Origin: Candidatus Eiseniibacteriota bacterium
GTDB taxonomy: Bacteria; Eisenbacteria; RBG-16-71-46; CAIMUX01; WJJG01
DNA length: 44,732 nucleotides
Direction: 5' to 3'
Assembly: GCA_023129715.1 (NCBI GenBank)
Contig: JAGMBO010000075.1
Location: 1 to 44,732, forward strand
The notes under the pieces are model-generated. The model did no database searches. It was not told the origin of the DNA and saw nothing but the letters and a program-made list of their open reading frames with translations. Position numbers and translations under genes: made by a program. Position 1 is the first letter of the stretch. Each line of letters opens with the position of its first letter. Shown piece after piece: positions 43,185-44,732 of this stretch.

Positions 43185-43345
43185 CACGGCCCTCGCCCAT
43201 CGCCCGTCTCGGGGGGGTGGGGGCGGGGGGCTCCGCCAGCGACGCCCGGTCGCCTGTGATCGCCACCCATCCGCCGCGCTGTCCGCTCTTAGGCCCTCAG
43301 TGGTTAACGCTCATGACCGTCTCGGGGGGGCGAGACGAGGGGGGG
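43185..43345 (+). repeat. Spacer block E of the gene array
   Basis: Lies in the 764-bp gap 42778-43541. 43185-43275 aligns with block D. Then come GCTCTTAGGCCCTCAGTGG and TTAACGCTC. The hairpin GTCTCG (43319-43324)/CGAGAC (43331-43336) around a G loop follows. GATGGAGGTGG near 42978 resembles the start of block B. No tail and no minus-strand gene follow to the right. The rest of the gap shows no gene I can support. Confidence 0.75.
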
Positions 43346-43541
43346 GCAAACCGACGACCGCAGCATGAGACCCGCGGGCCACCGCGCCAGTCCTCGACCC
43401 GACCAGGAAGCTATGATCGCCGCGGCACTGCCCTGGGCTGTGGGCCCTTGACAGTCTCAGCGGCCAATCGTAGCCTCAATCCGAACGACGGTTGATTCGC
43501 CGCAAAGCCAGGGTGGGATTCAGGGACGAGGAGGGGCGGGT

Positions 43542-43850
43542 ATGGGCTCCGAGCTTCTCAAACTCATACCCTTGGCTTTCGCCATCCTGTTCGCCTACTT
43601 GTGCTCGTCCGGGGCCAGGTCAAAGGGGCACAACCCTTGGCTTTGGGGGATTCTCGGTTTCTTCCTTGGCATCTTTGCCATCATTGTCGTGCAGTTATTG
43701 CGGGACAAGGAACTCGAGGGGCGACGTACGGCGAGACTGGAGGGCTACGGATCGAAGACCGCAAATCCGAGACCGAGCAGTGAGCCCGCCAAGCCACTAT
43801 GGAAGCGGCTGGCGGAAGAACAGCACAAAGCCAAGGGTCCGGGCGCGTAG
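43542..43850 (+). CDS. Small membrane protein of unknown function
   Basis: 102 residues; family not recognised. Two hydrophobic helices lie at about 3-22 (ELLKLIPLAFAILFAYLCSS) and about 31-52 (PWLWGILGFFLGIFAIIVVQ), joined by SGARSKGHN. A charged cytoplasmic tail ends in KPLWKRLAEEQHKAKG. GAGGAGGGG lies upstream of the ATG. The next gene starts 11 bases after its stop, so they are probably one unit. Unlike the array genes it lies on the plus strand. Confidence 0.65.
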   Translation: MGSELLKLIPLAFAILFAYLCSSGARSKGHNPWLWGILGFFLGIFAIIVVQLLRDKELEGRRTARLEGYGSKTANPRPSSEPAKPLWKRLAEEQHKAKGPGA

Positions 43851-43861
43851 AACGGAAGCCC

Positions 43862-44572
43862 GTGCGCAACGCCTTTCAGGTAGAGTCGGATGGGGCCGCC
43901 CCAGGGAGCGCACTTGAGCAGGGGGAACGGTTGACCCCAGGCAGACCCCAGCCCGTTCTCGCCGTGATCGCCAATTGGTATGTGCTAGCGTTCGGACTTG
44001 GCGCCCTCCTCGCCCTGATTGTCCGCGCTACCCATTGGTCGCCTCAGCTGGCACTCAGCTTCTTGATCACGTTCCTGTTGCTCGCGGCCGCCATCCTCTA
44101 TCAGGCTTTGTTTGCCTCTCGGCTGAGCTGGATCTCTCCGGGGGAGCGCATGTGTGGCCGAGAGGTTCTCGATGGAGGGAAGACTTGGTGCAATCCGTAC
44201 GGCACCAATCGCTGGGCACTGTTCATCGTGCTCTTTCTGCCCCTGGCGCTCGTCGGGAACCACTGGGATGGTGTCTTCGAGGGTGCCGTCTATCCACTCC
44301 ATCGAATCGCGATCCAGGCACTCTTGGGATACTTGGTCATCGCAAGCGTCATTGTGATTGGCTCGGGCGATCCGCGTCCTAGTTGGATGCTGCTTCTTTA
44401 CTACATCCTGCAGGCATTGGGTTCCTTCGCTGGGCGGGATCCCTCCGACAGCGTTGTTTCAGGCATAGCACAAGTGCTTTCGGTCCTCCTGTTTGCACTT
44501 GGGTTGATGACAATGATTGTGATCCGACTCTACGACCGACGGCGATTGCGGAGGGGCGCTTCTTCGAGCTAA
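43862..44572 (+). CDS. Polytopic membrane protein of unknown function
   Basis: 236 residues; family not recognised. About six hydrophobic helices: VIANWYVLAFGLGALLALIV, LALSFLITFLLLAAAILYQA, WALFIVLFLPLALVG, IAIQALLGYLVIASVIVIG, WMLLLYYILQALGSF and VLSVLLFALGLMTMIVIRLY. A ~40-residue loop after the second helix has GERMCGREVLDGGKTWCNPY with two Cys. The start is GTG 43862, just after the previous stop, with GGAAG nearby; an upstream ATG at 43799 would overlap the previous gene. From its stop to the window end (44573-44732) nothing was recognised. Confidence 0.6.
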   Translation: MRNAFQVESDGAAPGSALEQGERLTPGRPQPVLAVIANWYVLAFGLGALLALIVRATHWSPQLALSFLITFLLLAAAILYQALFASRLSWISPGERMCGREVLDGGKTWCNPYGTNRWALFIVLFLPLALVGNHWDGVFEGAVYPLHRIAIQALLGYLVIASVIVIGSGDPRPSWMLLLYYILQALGSFAGRDPSDSVVSGIAQVLSVLLFALGLMTMIVIRLYDRRRLRRGASSS

Positions 44573-44732
44573 TGGATTGGATTCGCTGTCCTCGGCAGAT
44601 GGCCGTCCATTCCAGCAGTCCCATCTGCGAGTACACCGACGTTGACCTGACTCCCTGGAATCGGTCCAGGTCGTGGGGTAGACTCGACGATGGGATGTGC
44701 CTCTAGCCCGAAGTTCCCAGTTGAAATGCACT

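Noticed and set aside
34480-43345. Spacer blocks as canonical integron attC sites
   Set aside because: I looked for paired RYYYAAC and GTTRRRY boxes with complementary arms. Single GCCCAAC boxes occur in blocks B and C but no matching inverted partner set, and no integron integrase is in the window.
42778-43541. Several 70-160-codon frames in the gap
   Set aside because: Low-complexity Arg/Pro-rich sequence, no ribosome-binding sites, no domains; the gap contains spacer block E.

Overview
This is a 44.7-kb, GC-rich bacterial window. It comes from a Gram-negative (lpxH, PorV-like barrels, lipoproteins, exported proteins with FlgD-like tails), flagellated (motA/motB) organism. The mix of FG-GAP/ASPIC, lamin-tail and PorV-type surface proteins, a Ser/Thr kinase-WD40 protein and a TPR sigma-54 regulator suggests a member or relative of the FCB superphylum, of the Eisenbacteria/Latescibacteria kind. 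That placement is inferred from protein style only; no rRNA is present.

Layout. 1-630: remnant of a serine recombinase running into an initiator tRNA gene and its terminator. 780-2620 (minus): ftsB-like gene and enolase. 2800-5734 (plus): ECF sigma factor, zinc anti-sigma factor and a bactofilin-like membrane protein, overlapping tail to tail with rlmN (minus). 7030-10656: a sigma-70-type promoter, a small exported protein and a 1053-residue TPR-GAF-AAA+ sigma-54 activator. Next comes an 860-bp gap holding a sigma-54-type promoter, a strongly foldable segment and a terminator hairpin, which together look like an undescribed small RNA locus. 11.5-19.8 kb: FN3 lipoprotein, PorV-like protein, lpxH (minus), coiled-coil protein, M23 peptidase, DUF523, amidase, then HPt-motA-motB. 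19.9-21.7 kb (minus): an unusual regulator with an HTH, a probable solute-binding-type domain and a zinc ribbon. 22.0-28.5 kb: exported FG-GAP and lamin-tail proteins and two probable barrel proteins. 28.6-30.8 kb: toxin-antitoxin pair and a GIY-YIG nuclease. 30.8-34.3 kb (minus): four membrane-protein genes of unknown function.

The most unusual part is 34.4-43.4 kb. Four minus-strand genes (kinase-WD40, two lipoproteins, a PglD/NeuD-like acyltransferase) are separated by related intergenic blocks of about 150-400 bp. The blocks all have the same orientation and share a G-loop hairpin whose stem pairs co-vary. An IS110-family element of the IS1111 type has inserted into one block. Comparison with two intact blocks gives its boundaries to the base (40684-42060) and rebuilds the empty site. 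The array looks like gene cassettes, but no canonical attC site or integron integrase is visible.

The right end (43.5-44.6 kb) holds two small membrane-protein genes of unknown function. No CRISPR array, rRNA or prophage structural gene was seen.
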